NCBI GenBank assembly: GCA_018417955.1
Contig: JACTVC010000001.1
Coordinates: 4,774,001-4,838,000, forward strand
DNA from: Laccaria trichodermophora
Taxonomy: Eukaryota; Basidiomycota; Agaricomycetes; Agaricales; Hydnangiaceae
Direction: 5' to 3'
Length of the DNA stretch: 64,000 nucleotides
Shown: positions 48,101 to 58,785 of the stretch, in pieces
Numbering within the stretch: the stretch's first letter is position 1
Layout: the number at the start of each line of letters is the position of its first letter
Made by a program: the position numbers and the translations under genes
The notes under the pieces: generated by a model
Database searches by the model: none
Told to the model about the DNA's origin: nothing
The model's input: only the letters and a program-made list of their open reading frames with translations

Positions 48101-50264
48101 TGACATTGGTGAAGCTGCCAACTTCGCTACTTATTTCACTGGGAGCCCTGCTGCCAAATCGACGCCGCACCTGTACATCTCGGCGTTGGCAACATGGTCA
48201 CGGAACACCAGTCTCTCTCGGAACTGGAAAAACCAATTCACTCGCATCCCTGCCTTTACACATACCAAAGGCGGTAACGACTTGCCATTGATGACCATAT
48301 CAGCTAGAGCATTAATTAAATCAGTCGCGATTTCGAGTGATGGGACATGGATTGTGTCTGGCTCAGATGACAACTCTGTGCGGGTGTGGGATGCATCAAC
48401 AGGCGTGGAGTTGAAGGAGTTGAAGGGCCATACTGACTCGGTGAATTCAGTTGCGTTTTCAGGCGATGGGACATGGATTGTGTCTGGATCAGATGACTAT
48501 TCTGTGCGGGTGTGGGATGCATTGACCGGTGTGGAGCTAAAGGAGCTGACAGGCCACACTAAGGGGGTTTATTCAGTCGCATTTTCGAGCGATGGGACAC
48601 GGGTTGTGTCTGGTTCGTGTGATGAGTCTGTGCGGGTGTGGGATGTATTGATAGGTGTGGAGCTGAAGGCGCTGAAGGGCCATACTGGCACTGTCAATTC
48701 GGTCGCATTTTCAATGGATGGGACACAGATTGTGTCTGGCTCGAATGACCGCTCTGTGCGGGTGTGGAATGCATTGACAGGTGTGCAGCTCATGGAGCTG
48801 CAGGGCCACACTAGCTTTATCGAATCGGTCGCATTTTCGAGTGATGGGACATGCATTGTGTCTGGCTCGCTTGACCGCTCTGTGCGGGTATGGAATGCGT
48901 CGACAGGTGTGGAGCTGAAGGAGTTGAATGGCCATACTGACCCAGTCACTTCGGTTGCATTTTCAAGTGATGGGACACAGATTGTGTCTGGCTCGTGGGA
49001 CATGTCTGTGCGGGTGTGGGATGCATTGAATGGTGTAGAGCTGAAGGTGCTGAAGGGCCACACTGAAGATATCTATTCAGTCACATTTTCGAGCGATGGG
49101 ACACGGATCGTGTCTGGTTCGCGTGACAAGTCTGTGCGGGTGTGGGATGCATCGACGGTTCAAGTAGAGCTGAAGGAGCTGAAGGGCCACACTGGGTTGG
49201 TGTCTTCGGTCGCATTTTCGAGCGATGGGACACAGATTGTGTCTGGCTTCTCTGACACGTCTGTGCGGGTGTGGGATGCATTGACAGGTGTGGAGCTGAA
49301 GAAGCTGAAGGGTCACACTAGGTTGGTCAATTCGGTCGCATTCTCGAGCGATGGGACATGGATTGTGTCTGGCTCCTATGACACGTCTGTGCGGGTGTGG
49401 GATGCATCGACAGGTGTGGAGCTGAAGAAGTTGAATGGCCACACTGATTCGGTCAATTCGGTTGCATTTTCGAGCGATGGGACATGGATTGTGTCTGGTT
49501 CAAATGACGGGTCTGTCCAGGTGTGGAATGCGTTGACAGGTGTGGAGCTGAAGAAGTTGAATGGCCACACTGATTCGGTCAATTCGGTTGCATTTTCAAG
49601 CGATGGGACACGGATTGTGTCTGGATCGGATGACTATTCTGTGCGGGTGTGGGATGCATTGACTGGTGAGGAGCTGAAGGAGCTCAAGGGCCACAATAGC
49701 TATATTGAATCAGTTGCATTTTCAAGCGATGGGACACGGATTGTGTCTGGCTCGTTGGACAACTCTGCGCGGGTGTGGGATGCATCGTCAGGTGTGGAGC
49801 TGAAGGAGCTGAAGGGCCACACTGACTCTTTCAGATCGGTTGCATTTTCGAGTGATGGGACACGGATTGTGTCTGGCTCAGATGACAGGTCTGTGCGGGT
49901 GTGGGATGCATCAACCGGTGAGGAGCTGAAGGAGCTCAAGGGCCACAAGAGCTATATCAGATCGGTCGCATTTTCAAGCAATGGGACACGAATTGTGTCT
50001 GGCTCGGATGACAAGTCTGTACGGGTATGGAACGTGTCGACTCCAGGTATTTTGAGTGACGGAGACGCACCATTTGCTTGGGATCTGGCGGACTCAAACT
50101 GGATTATATCTTCTCGGGAGAAAAACCGCCTTATGTGGGTGCCAACGGAGGCTGATTTGCGCACACATGTCAATATTCTCATCATTTCGCCGTCTGGCTT
50201 TGCTACAGTTGACTTTGATCAGTCTATGATTGGTGTTGATTGGGTTCACTGTTATACACCATAG
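45177..50264 (+). CDS. NACHT-WD40 STAND receptor (NLR-like), intact copy B
   Basis: Nine exons (45177-45378, 45440-45463, 45495-45596, 45656-45879, 45933-46057, 46113-46251, 46305-46361, 46412-48019, 48072-50264) join in frame to 1,557 residues. Residues 1-110 are basic then Ser/Pro-rich. About 140-295 form a helical N-terminal domain (GRFTETLLKKVPGCVSANPV, LVQLLERTANRLL, IQQIFQRVEEA), perhaps related to helical fungal STAND N-termini such as Goodbye-like domains. NACHT follows with Walker A GQAGSGKTT (351-359), Walker B LIVIDALDE (458-466) and FLVTSR (about 493). A helical region leads into 14 WD40 repeats (about 909-1497), all on the last exon. The start MAEQMSPN is conserved in copies A and C. 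Repeat ligands are unknown. This is the best reference copy in the window. Confidence 0.9.
48315..50090 (+). repeat. Fourteen near-identical 126-bp WD40 units in receptor B
   Basis: Units follow GHT-xx-V-x-SVAFSSDGT-x-IVSGS-x-D-x-SVRVWDA-x-TGVELK-x-L. The x sites vary between units while the framework is almost constant also at DNA level. Unit 7 carries an extra codon (STVQVELK). Units 12 and 14 vary slightly in framework. The same pattern is found in copies A (14 units) and C (seven complete units before the window ends). Confidence 0.9.
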
Positions 50265-50274
50265 CTACAGTCAC

Positions 50275-51400
50275 GTTGTCGATTATTCATATCATTCTTC
50301 CGCATAATGCATCTTTTCTCCCTCCCACAAGTCACTCACAATGAGCTCCCTTTCCCTTCCTGCCCTTCTTCATGCATCTGGGTCCCAGTCTTCTTCATTC
50401 TCCTCCTCCTAACCAACTTCCTCCTCCCACAGTCCACTCCTCATCGATACCAAACTAGATCTAGAAGTCAAGAATTATCCTAACTCAAGCAAACCCGACC
50501 CATTTGACTTCTGTCCGAATTACAGCACCGGGGATGGATCGGCGCAAAATATGGCACTTTCGAAGAGTAGGATGCACCTTGCGAGCGGCACGAGGATTCG
50601 AAGGGTGTTGAATAAGGTATGCTGTCTTTGCATCTTGTCATCACACCCGCTCAAAAGACGGACTTTTCCTACACCGAGCAAGGGTAGCCGCCCAAGAGGC
50701 CATCCTATCTTGCTCGTTTGGCTCTGATGCGGCTTCATGATGGATTTACCTGGAAGCGTTTCAGTCCCCAACCCTATCCATGTCCCACCCCCCACAAACA
50801 CTCTGCGTCTTGAAGGTCGAGCTTGGGCTTGACGATCGGCGTCGTCATGTTCATTTTTCCATTTTCAATCTCATTCCCCCCAGCTTCCGCGTCGTTGTGA
50901 GTTTGTGGATGCTGCCTGTCCTTCTCCGAGCGCGAAGAGCTGTTGTGTGACCTTGCCTACCTTTTTATTCCCCATACTTCGGCTCGTTTCTGGACAGACG
51001 TGGACCCCCTCCCTTCTTCTCTTCTTGTCGCGTTTCTATGCAGCTTCTCTTTCGGTTTGGTTGCCCTCTCGATAACCTCCACATATCGGGCCATCGCGCA
51101 GCCAGCGGCGTTTGGCAGTTACATATCCTGTGCACGTTTCTTTCTTTTCTTTTCAAACTGTGGTTGAAAGTTCTGGAGGGAGCTTCTTTCTTCTGTTTAT
51201 CGCGACCGAGGGCTTTGACTTGAATTCCTATACGTTTGTTGTTAGGCCTTTCTTTCCTATTGGGTTGAATGCTTTGTGTTCGTCTTCAAGTGGGTTTTCT
51301 TTCGACCCGCAACTTGAATGTTCTGAGAGCAACCTCAACTTCGACTCCGTTCGTTCTTCTGGTCGTTTATTGCATTTTGGTGGCGCTCATGGTCGTTAGT
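50275..51400 (+). pseudogene. Decayed SGNH-hydrolase-like fragment D downstream of receptor B
   Basis: About 50340-50620 matches hydrolase exon 1 (leader, ATG at 50341, hydrophobic coding remnant and AGGATGCACCTTG...GAGGGTGTTGAATAAGG) with deletions and frameshifts. Exon 2 is absent; about 50630-51400 matches the pyrimidine-rich second intron, including AAAAGACGGACTTTTCC and GGCCATCCTATCTTGCTCG. It is the positional counterpart of fragment E but keeps its CpG sites. Not functional. Confidence 0.7.
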
Positions 51401-51474
51401 TTGTGATTCCTGTCCTTGTTTCTGGAAGCCATGACGCAGACATGGATCCCTTCTTCTCTTCTGGTCGCATTTCT

Positions 51475-51661
51475 ATGTGGCTTCTTCGGTTTGACCACCA
51501 ACAGTAAAATAAACCAGGGACGTCAGCCAGGTCCCCGAAATCGTAGAGCCACACTAGGGGACATCGTATATCCCGTCCGTGGAGGCGCACCAGAGGATAT
51601 ACTCAAGGAACATCAAGCCGTGGAGAAGAGGCTTCGGGAGGCGGAAAAGCTCAGGAGGTGA
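51475..51661 (+). other. Short unrecognised open frame
   Basis: A frame ending at 51661 encodes PGPRNRRATLGDIVYPVRGG, then a charged, probably helical tail with KEHQAVEKRLREAEKLRR. It may be a gene fragment; no start, splice signals or family are evident. Confidence 0.2.
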
Positions 51662-52011
51662 AGAAGAAAATGTAGGAAGCGCATGCGGTTGAATCTCACG
51701 AGATAATGTTGGCTGAAGTTCTGCCACGAACAACTCCCTGTCTACCCTTCCGAACAACGACTCAGACAATCCTCCAGACATGTTCATCCAGAAACGGATT
51801 CTTGTTACGCTAATGCCATTACTTGAAGGGACTTCAGTTATAAGGACATACGACGTTTTTAGGCACTAGCATTTTTCGAACGGAAGGGTTCGAGTTGATA
51901 CATTTCTGAAATTTCACTGGTTTCGTTGAGCTGTGCCCATTTATGAGTCATCTATAAAAGGAAATCTTAACCTTCTCCTCACCACCGCCCACAACGACAA
52001 AATACGCTATC

Positions 52012-53836
52012 ATGGACATCGATATCATCGAAGAAAGCCAGCAAGGCGGCTCCGGCCAGTCTCCACGACGCCCCATCATTGTCCCCGTCGACGATGCCCA
52101 CCCTTTCGACCTCGAGGGCTACATCGCCAACTACACAGGTAAGTCATTGTTCCTCTTCATCTTCATCCTTGTCCTGACGATCATCCAAGACCGAACTGCT
52201 ATCGACCGTCTCATCCACATCGCCAGCATCTGTCCCTCAATCGCAACGGACGCCTTCCAGCTCTGCGTGCAGCACATCCATCAATCGCGCGACCCCACCT
52301 TGTACCAGGCCCTCTTAACAGCGTATGAGCAGACAAGCAACGCGCTGGATATGCCCCTTCCAAACCCACTGGACCTCGCACAGCTCGATACAAAGTGGAT
52401 GGACGAGATCATCGCGAAAAATCAGGCGGAGAGGACAAAGTTGGAAGTCGAACTCAAGACATATAGCAATAACATGATCAAGGAGAGCATTAGGATATGT
52501 GCTTTCTTTTCGAGGACCCTTCTCAAGGCTGAATAACGGTGAAGATGGCCCATCGCGATTTGGGTGACTTTTATAGGTCAACGGGGGACTATGCCACTTC
52601 GCTGAAACATTACACCAAGTCACGCGAGTTCTGCACGACCAGCCAGCATGTCCTCGACATGTGTCTTTCTATACTCGAGGTACCAGTCATTGAGTCTACG
52701 TTGTTTGACTTGGATGCTGATTCTGCTTCCTTCAGCTCATGATCGAACAACGCAACTACTCTCATCTAACAACCTACGTTTTCAAAGCAGATGCAGCTCT
52801 CGACTCCGCCGCATCTGCCGCAGCCTCATCATCCAACAACGGCGGCGATTTGGCGATGGGCACCACCGCTGCCGGTGCAGCGAAGAAAAAGGGTACCCTT
52901 GGCAGTGGATCGTCAGCGGAAAGGGATACCTATCAATCTAAGCTAGACTTGGCGAGCGCACTGTCGTATCTGGGGCAAGCGAACTACGAGAAGGCTGCAC
53001 AGTGCTTTTTGAAGTTGGGCCCGGCGAAGGATTTGGGGGATTGGGTTGGCAAGGTTCGTTTGTCTGACTGGAGTTATGAGTATCCTCTGATATGGTGGAT
53101 GTAGCTTATAGCCCCGGGCGATATAGCGATCTTTGGCACCCTCTGTGCGCTCGCCAGCTTCTCTCGTTTGGCAATCAAGAGTTGGTCCTTGAGAACTCGA
53201 TCTTTGGGGCTTACATTGAGCAGGAACCGTATATTCGGGAGTTGATCGAAGCTTACATGAACAGCAACTTCAAGACTGTTCTGGAGCTTTTGTCGTGGTA
53301 CTCCGTACGTGGAGGAGGTGGAGCAGCAAGTCGTTGCGTTGATACAGAGTGGGGCTGTACAAGCCCGGGTCGATAGCCAGAACAAGGTCAGCTTCCTTTG
53401 CCCTCTCCGTTACCATCGGACCCACAAACCGACGCTATTGGATAGATCTTGCAAGCTAAGAAGACAGATTATCGTGCGGAGCTTTTCGCGCGTACAATGA
53501 AAGCCGGGAAGAGTATGCAGGCGACGAATGGGAAGCTGCTTTTGCGTATGCGGTTGTACGTTGTTTGATTGTTTTGTTCTTGTTCTGCTGAGCTCTGACG
53601 TTTTGTGGATACGTAGGCAACAGGTGGAGTTGATGATTAAGCCTCCCAAAGGAAGCGCTCATCACAGTGCTTTGACTGATTTCTTGCAGAGCGGATTGTT
53701 TTCACTGTGCATCCACATTGTACTACATACATACTCTCTTGAACGCGCGCGTTCGAGCTTTGAACATCTTTGCGTGCGGAACGGGATCACTCAGCACAGT
53801 GCTTTGATTGACTACGTCCAGGGCAGTCAGGATTGA
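52012..53836 (+). pseudogene. csn1: COP9 signalosome subunit 1 (CSN1) copy, apparently broken
   Basis: The match to CSN1 runs from MDIDIIEESQQGG through [57 protein letters not shown] and SKLDLASALSYLGQANYEKAA. It continues through IAPGDIAIFGTLCALASFSR, ENSIFGAYIEQEPYIRELIEAY, VEEVEQQVVALIQSGAVQARVD and KTDYRAELFARTMKAGK. CSN1 is a PCI-domain subunit of the complex that deneddylates cullins. Introns lie at 52139-52189, 52680-52735 and 53054-53104. Damage: the expected donor near 52494 reads ATATGT instead of GTATGT; one base is missing near 53165; and roughly 50-60 residues of the PCI core between ELLSWYS and VEEVEQQ are absent near 53300. The C terminus is also unusual. A working copy is expected elsewhere in the genome. 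Confidence 0.75.
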
Positions 53837-55397
53837 TTGTTGTTGTGCATTCAAAGTCGTGCTATATACACCCACTTCAACACGCGTTAGAGCCTGTGCA
53901 TACGGAATGGACCCCTTCCAGCTACACCCACGATCTTGTAGCACGTTACCTTAGGGCCTAGCGGCAACCTGCAGCGGTGAACATACACGGCCCCATCAGC
54001 TTTCATTTTCGTCCCTAGGCCGATGCAAAGCTTGTCAAGGCTATACCCCAAACCACGCCATCTCGAGTACTGAGTACTGATCTTCCAAGTGGCGTTAGCG
54101 CTGGCTCACTTGCAACCCCATCTCCGTCCTGCGGCTTTTCTTGTTTGACGGGGGTGGTGCGACATAGATCCAACGTTTCTAAAGCTTCGACATTGAACAT
54201 CATACCGGAATCTCGACCAAAGCACTGTCCCAGTTGTGCACCACCATACATGTTCACGAACCGAGCTTGCATCGTCTTACAAGCCTCCTCGAGTGTTGGC
54301 TCACGGTCATTTCTATGTTCTTGATATCGAAGATCGTAGCTTCCTTTCTCGCCCACTCACGTTTCCCCTCATGATCCCGAGGCCCTCTTCATCCCACTCC
54401 ACAGATACTCCAGCTTGTCGGACGACACGATGCTCTAGAAAGAGTGGTGGCAGGCAACGACCTCAAGAAGAGGCTGCAGTCATCGTCGATCCAGTGTGGC
54501 CTCGCCGGCCACTTTGGCGGACGATTTCACAGAAGTTCGATTGTTATTTGTAGGGCTGCTGGCGGAAACGATCAGGCTGTCGAGATATTGGAGCGTTATG
54601 GATGGGAGATCAGCGCTCAGCCTCTGGACTGGCCTCTAGTGCCGAAGGGCACACAGGAGATGCGCTTGCGGTTTTGCACGTAAAAAGATATGAGATTGGC
54701 GAGTTTTCCTGTCAAGTTAACATGGCAGGTAGTGCGAAATAGAATTTCATGCATGATGGCTTGCGAATGCGCGCGTCGAGCTGGTTAACAATTCACGAGA
54801 ACCTCTTCCAGAACATCCGGCAATCTTATCGTACTGGATGGTGTTATTGAACACAAATGAGCTGGGGTCAGACCTGACCACAAAAGATCACGCAGAATTG
54901 ATGGGTGGCATAATCCCCGGTGGTATACTGGCTGTATAGCAGGATGGATCCAAGAAGTATTCATTTAAGCTACCTGCCAGGGAGTCTTCTTGCCCGCAAT
55001 ATTTTGTAGACCTTTGTCAGTGGGTCAGGATCATCCGGTTGCAGTGGAAAATATAGATGCACCCAAGGCTAGCCTTGCCTTTTGTTACATTACTCCATTA
55101 CCATAGTATGCAGGGATGTGGGATCCTTCAAAGTTACCGACCCGCCTCTACTCGCAAGAACGCCTGGGGTATACATCTAGCATGATATGAGCAAAGAACT
55201 TATAACTTGAAAACAAACGTAAAGAAGTCATCGACATCACCAACGTTGGCAACCCAGCAAACCGTTGGCGTAGAATCATCATCAAACGATTGGGCGCGTC
55301 ACACACTGGACTCGAGATTGTTGCTTTCACACTTCTTTTTTTGTCAAAACTCTACCAGACCAACCGCATCTCTCCCCCCTTTCACAGCTTACCCACA
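53837..55397. other. Region between CSN1 copy and cassette C, doubtful frames only
   Basis: A plus frame at 54444-54683 ends with GGNDQAVEILERYGWEISAQ and PLDWPLVPKGTQEMRLRFC. A minus frame at 54356-54015 has TLEEACKTMQARFVNMYGGA. Both look protein-like, but I recognise no family and see no complete gene. About 54700-55350 shows nothing. Homology to the hydrolase leader begins near 55360. Confidence 0.3.
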
Positions 55398-58300
55398 ATG
55401 GGCTGCCTTTCCCCTTCTTCTCCTTCTCCCCTCCTCTTCTCGAAGGACCTCTCCCAGTCTTCTTTATCCCCCTTCTCCTAACGCCAATCCACTTCCTCCT
55501 CTCACTCCTCCTCATCGATACCAAACTACTCCAATGCAGATTTAAAAGCCAAGAATTACCTCGACTCAAGCGAACCTGTCATTCCGAACCCATTTGCTTT
55601 TTGTGAGAGTTATAGTCCTGGCGATAGGATCGTCGCAAAGTATGGCGATGTTGCGCTTTCGAAGAGTAGGATGCACCTTGAGAGTGGCGCGAGGATTCAG
55701 AGGGTGTTGAGAAGGCGCTGGCGGGGCAGAGTGTTACTTTCTCTGTTTTGGGCGGTTCGGGTGTGTATCCCTTCGTCCCTTTCCTCCTCCCCTTCCCTTC
55801 CCTTCCCTTCCCTCTTTCCATACCTGCAAACTAACATACCCATCCAGTGTCAGCATGCCACAGAGCTGGGGACGACCCTATCTCCCCTACATGCTACCCA
55901 TCCCGCTTCTTCCAATGGTGGAACACCGTCTTTCCACACCCGGCGACGGAATTGACGAATGGCGCTTTGAGGCGCACGATTGTAACTCGCACCATTTACC
56001 GGACCAAACGGATTTGGTTATCATTGAGCTGGATACGGAGGATGAACCGTACGGTTTCTGTTCGTTTCTTTCTTTCGTTTCTTCCTTCATGCCACCATGT
56101 TTTTCTTTTCTTTTTGCTACTGTTTGTTATCGACCGCCTTGCGCCCGCCCTTCTTATCACACACCTCATTGCCGCCTTATCGTCACCCCCGCCCATAACA
56201 TGGACTTTCCCACACCAAGCAAGGGTAGCCGCCCACGAGGCCATCCTATCTTGCTTGTTTTCTCGATCATGTTCTCCCGTGGCTTCATACTTTTCACATC
56301 CTCCATTGATCTCTGCCATGGCTTCATTATGGCTCTACCCTTTTTCACATCTTCCGTCAGCTTTGCCTTCAGCCATGACGACCATTCCGAGTCTCCCTTA
56401 TAAATAACCCAACTTCTTACCCATTTTTTTGCCTGGAGAGTTACGCTTCCGGTGCCCTACTTCTCCATCTCCCATTTCCCAAAAACACCCTGCGTTTTTG
56501 AAGCCCCAGCTTGAGCTTGACGATTGGGGTTGTCATGTTGATTTCCCCACTTTCAATTTCATTACCCCCTCGCTCAAACATTTCCCCCGTTATTGGTCGG
56601 GAGTTTATCTTTCTTTCTTTGAGCGCGACGAGCCTACCTTTTTATCTCTCATACTTCTGCTCGTTTTGGAAGACGTGGACCCTCTTTCTTCTTGTCCCGT
56701 TTTCATGCAGTTTCTCCTTCGATTTGCTCGTCCTTTTGATAACTTCCGGGTGTCCCCTCGCCCACTCAGCTTCATCCTGTGCATCTTTCTTTCTTTCCTT
56801 TTTGAAAGCTCCGGAAGGGGCGTCTTTCTTCTATTCATCGCGACCGAGGACTTTTGCCTCTCTTGTCGTGCCTTGTTGGGGGGTCGAGCTTGAGCTTGAC
56901 GATGTGTTGATTTTTTTTCGATTGTCAAATTTCATCCCCCTTCGTTGAGGGTCAGGGGTGTTATCCTTTCTTTCTTTGACGTTGTATGACCCCCCCCTTC
57001 TTCTTTCTCGTACTTTTGCTCGTTTTTGGCAAAAGTGTGACCCCGTCCCTTTCTCTCTTTATGTCGCGTTTCTATGCGGCTTCTCCTTCGGTTTGGTCGC
57101 CCTCTTTGTAACCTCCAGGTGTCCCCTAGTGGTGTTTGGCGGGCAGCTGTGCATGTTTCTTTCTTTCTCCCTTGTGTCTGAAAGCTCTTAAGGGAGCGGC
57201 TTTCTTTTTCGTTTCCTTTGTATATCGCGACTCGTCGGGGTCTCCCTTCTGTCAGCTAAATGTGACCGCTTTTCTGCTTTTTTTCCATTGGATTGAATGC
57301 TTTGTGCTCGTCTTCTCGGAGTTTCCTTCAGCCCGCAATATTTTGGTAGCAGTCTCGACTTGGACTCTTTTGGTTTTTCTGGTCTTTTACTGGATGTTGA
57401 ATCGTCCTAGTGACGCCCCTCCTTTGTCTCCCCATTTCATCCTCATCTCCTTCATCCTTCAGCTTCTCCCAATAAAAACTTTTCTTTAACATTCAATCCT
57501 CCTCCTTCTCCCACTTCTTTTCTTCCTCTCGCACCGAGACTAATCCCTCCCACAGGAATCGAGACACGATGGACCACTTTGAAATCCTCGTCCGCGCCGT
57601 CCTTATCAGGCCCGACAAACCCGCCGTCCTCCTCCTCGGCCATTTCTCACCACAAACACACCAAACACACGGTTTTGCAGGACCAGACCACTGGCACAAC
57701 ATCGTCGTGCAATTCTACGACGTTCCACACGTCTCTGTCAAATCTGCCCTCTTCCCCGATTACATGCGCGATCCAAAGTCTATCCAGAAGTACTTTGTCG
57801 ATCCTGTCCTCGCTAGCCCTGCTGGGGCATGAACTCATTTCGGAGATACTCGTGGCATACTTCCAGAGCCAAGTATGTACGGCCTGGAGCGTGGCTACTG
57901 GGTCGTCTTACGAAGCTGTCCCAGTGCACACCGCAGGAGGTGCAGGTGACGCCCATGGTCTATTTGGCGGCATTGGTCAACGCCCTGGAGTACCTGAGCC
58001 AGAAAAGGGTGATGTAGCAGTCGACGCAGCTGTGGAAAAGAAGATGGCGGCTGCTGCAACTGCAGCAGCTATGAAAGACCGGGGGGATTCGTCTTCCTCC
58101 TCGTCGTCACCCCAGCTCCTCACCGTCCCCTCCGGCCGAATCAACACCCGACCAAACGGGAACAGGCCCTTTGAAGAGATTGCACCGTTCTGCGTTTCCG
58201 CAAACGACCTCATCGACCCCTTACCACCGTCGTTATTCTACGGCTCGGGGTGGTGCGCACACCATCCCAGTGGGAATGCCCTGATTACGGCTGCGCATTA

Positions 58301-58678
58301 TTGGCATTCTGCGCCGCCGACGAGCAAGCTTAGGATACCGATACAGGTTGGAGGGGGGGATATTGGGGTGTATTATTTGAGGGAGCCGGTTGGGGTTGTT
58401 GGGGAGGGGAGTTCGGTTGAGTGTTGGGTTGATGATAATTATGCGGGTGCGAAGGTTATTGAGAATGCGGCGGATATTGGGGATGCGATACCTACGTACG
58501 TTGCTCTTTCCTTTTTTCTTTTCCTTCCTCTTCTTACTCTTCTACCCCGTGCACCTGTAGGTTGAAGATGATCGACCATTATGTTGGACGAGGTTCTCAT
58601 TTCGTGGAATGTCAGTTGTTGGGTGAGGAAGGACAGAGTGTGCCGATGTTCAAGATCATTGGGATTTTTGCGACGTGA
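55398..58678 (+). pseudogene. SGNH/GDSL-hydrolase-like gene, broken copy C
   Basis: The start (MGCLSPSSPS at 55398) and leader match copy A, but the frame is lost within exon 1: the membrane segment is out of frame, and TTGAATAAGG has become TTGAGAAGG at the RVLNKAL block. Exon 2 has lost 19 bp, removing the SGYFGYC motif. Intron 2 spans 56049-57555 (1,507 bp). Exon 3 restores MDHFEILVRAVLIRPDKPAV and GPDHWHNIVVQFYD, but an extra base within the PAGHEL codons (about 57825) shifts the frame again. Later parts (PFEEIAPFCVSAND, GGGDIGVYYLREP, last exon to 58678) are collinear. It contains several independent lesions and is not functional. Confidence 0.75.
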
Positions 58679-58764
58679 ACCCTTTGTTACTTACTGATAG
58701 GGAAGGACTGAGTAGCGTACGTACGTTCCCTGGCTTTTAGGATGTAGAGTATGGTTTGTGTAGT

Positions 58765-58785
58765 GTGTGTATTCGAAATGCACAC
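58765..58785. promoter_or_regulatory. Near-palindrome between hydrolase and receptor, copy C
   Basis: Same TTCGAA-centred 21-bp near-palindrome as in copies A and B, 277 bp upstream of the receptor start at 59062. Confidence 0.35.

Noticed and set aside
45177..50264. NACHT and WD40 parts as two separate genes (stop at about 48025)
   Set aside because: A 52-bp intron with good GTATGA donor and CAG acceptor joins them in frame, and the same junction exists in copies A and C.
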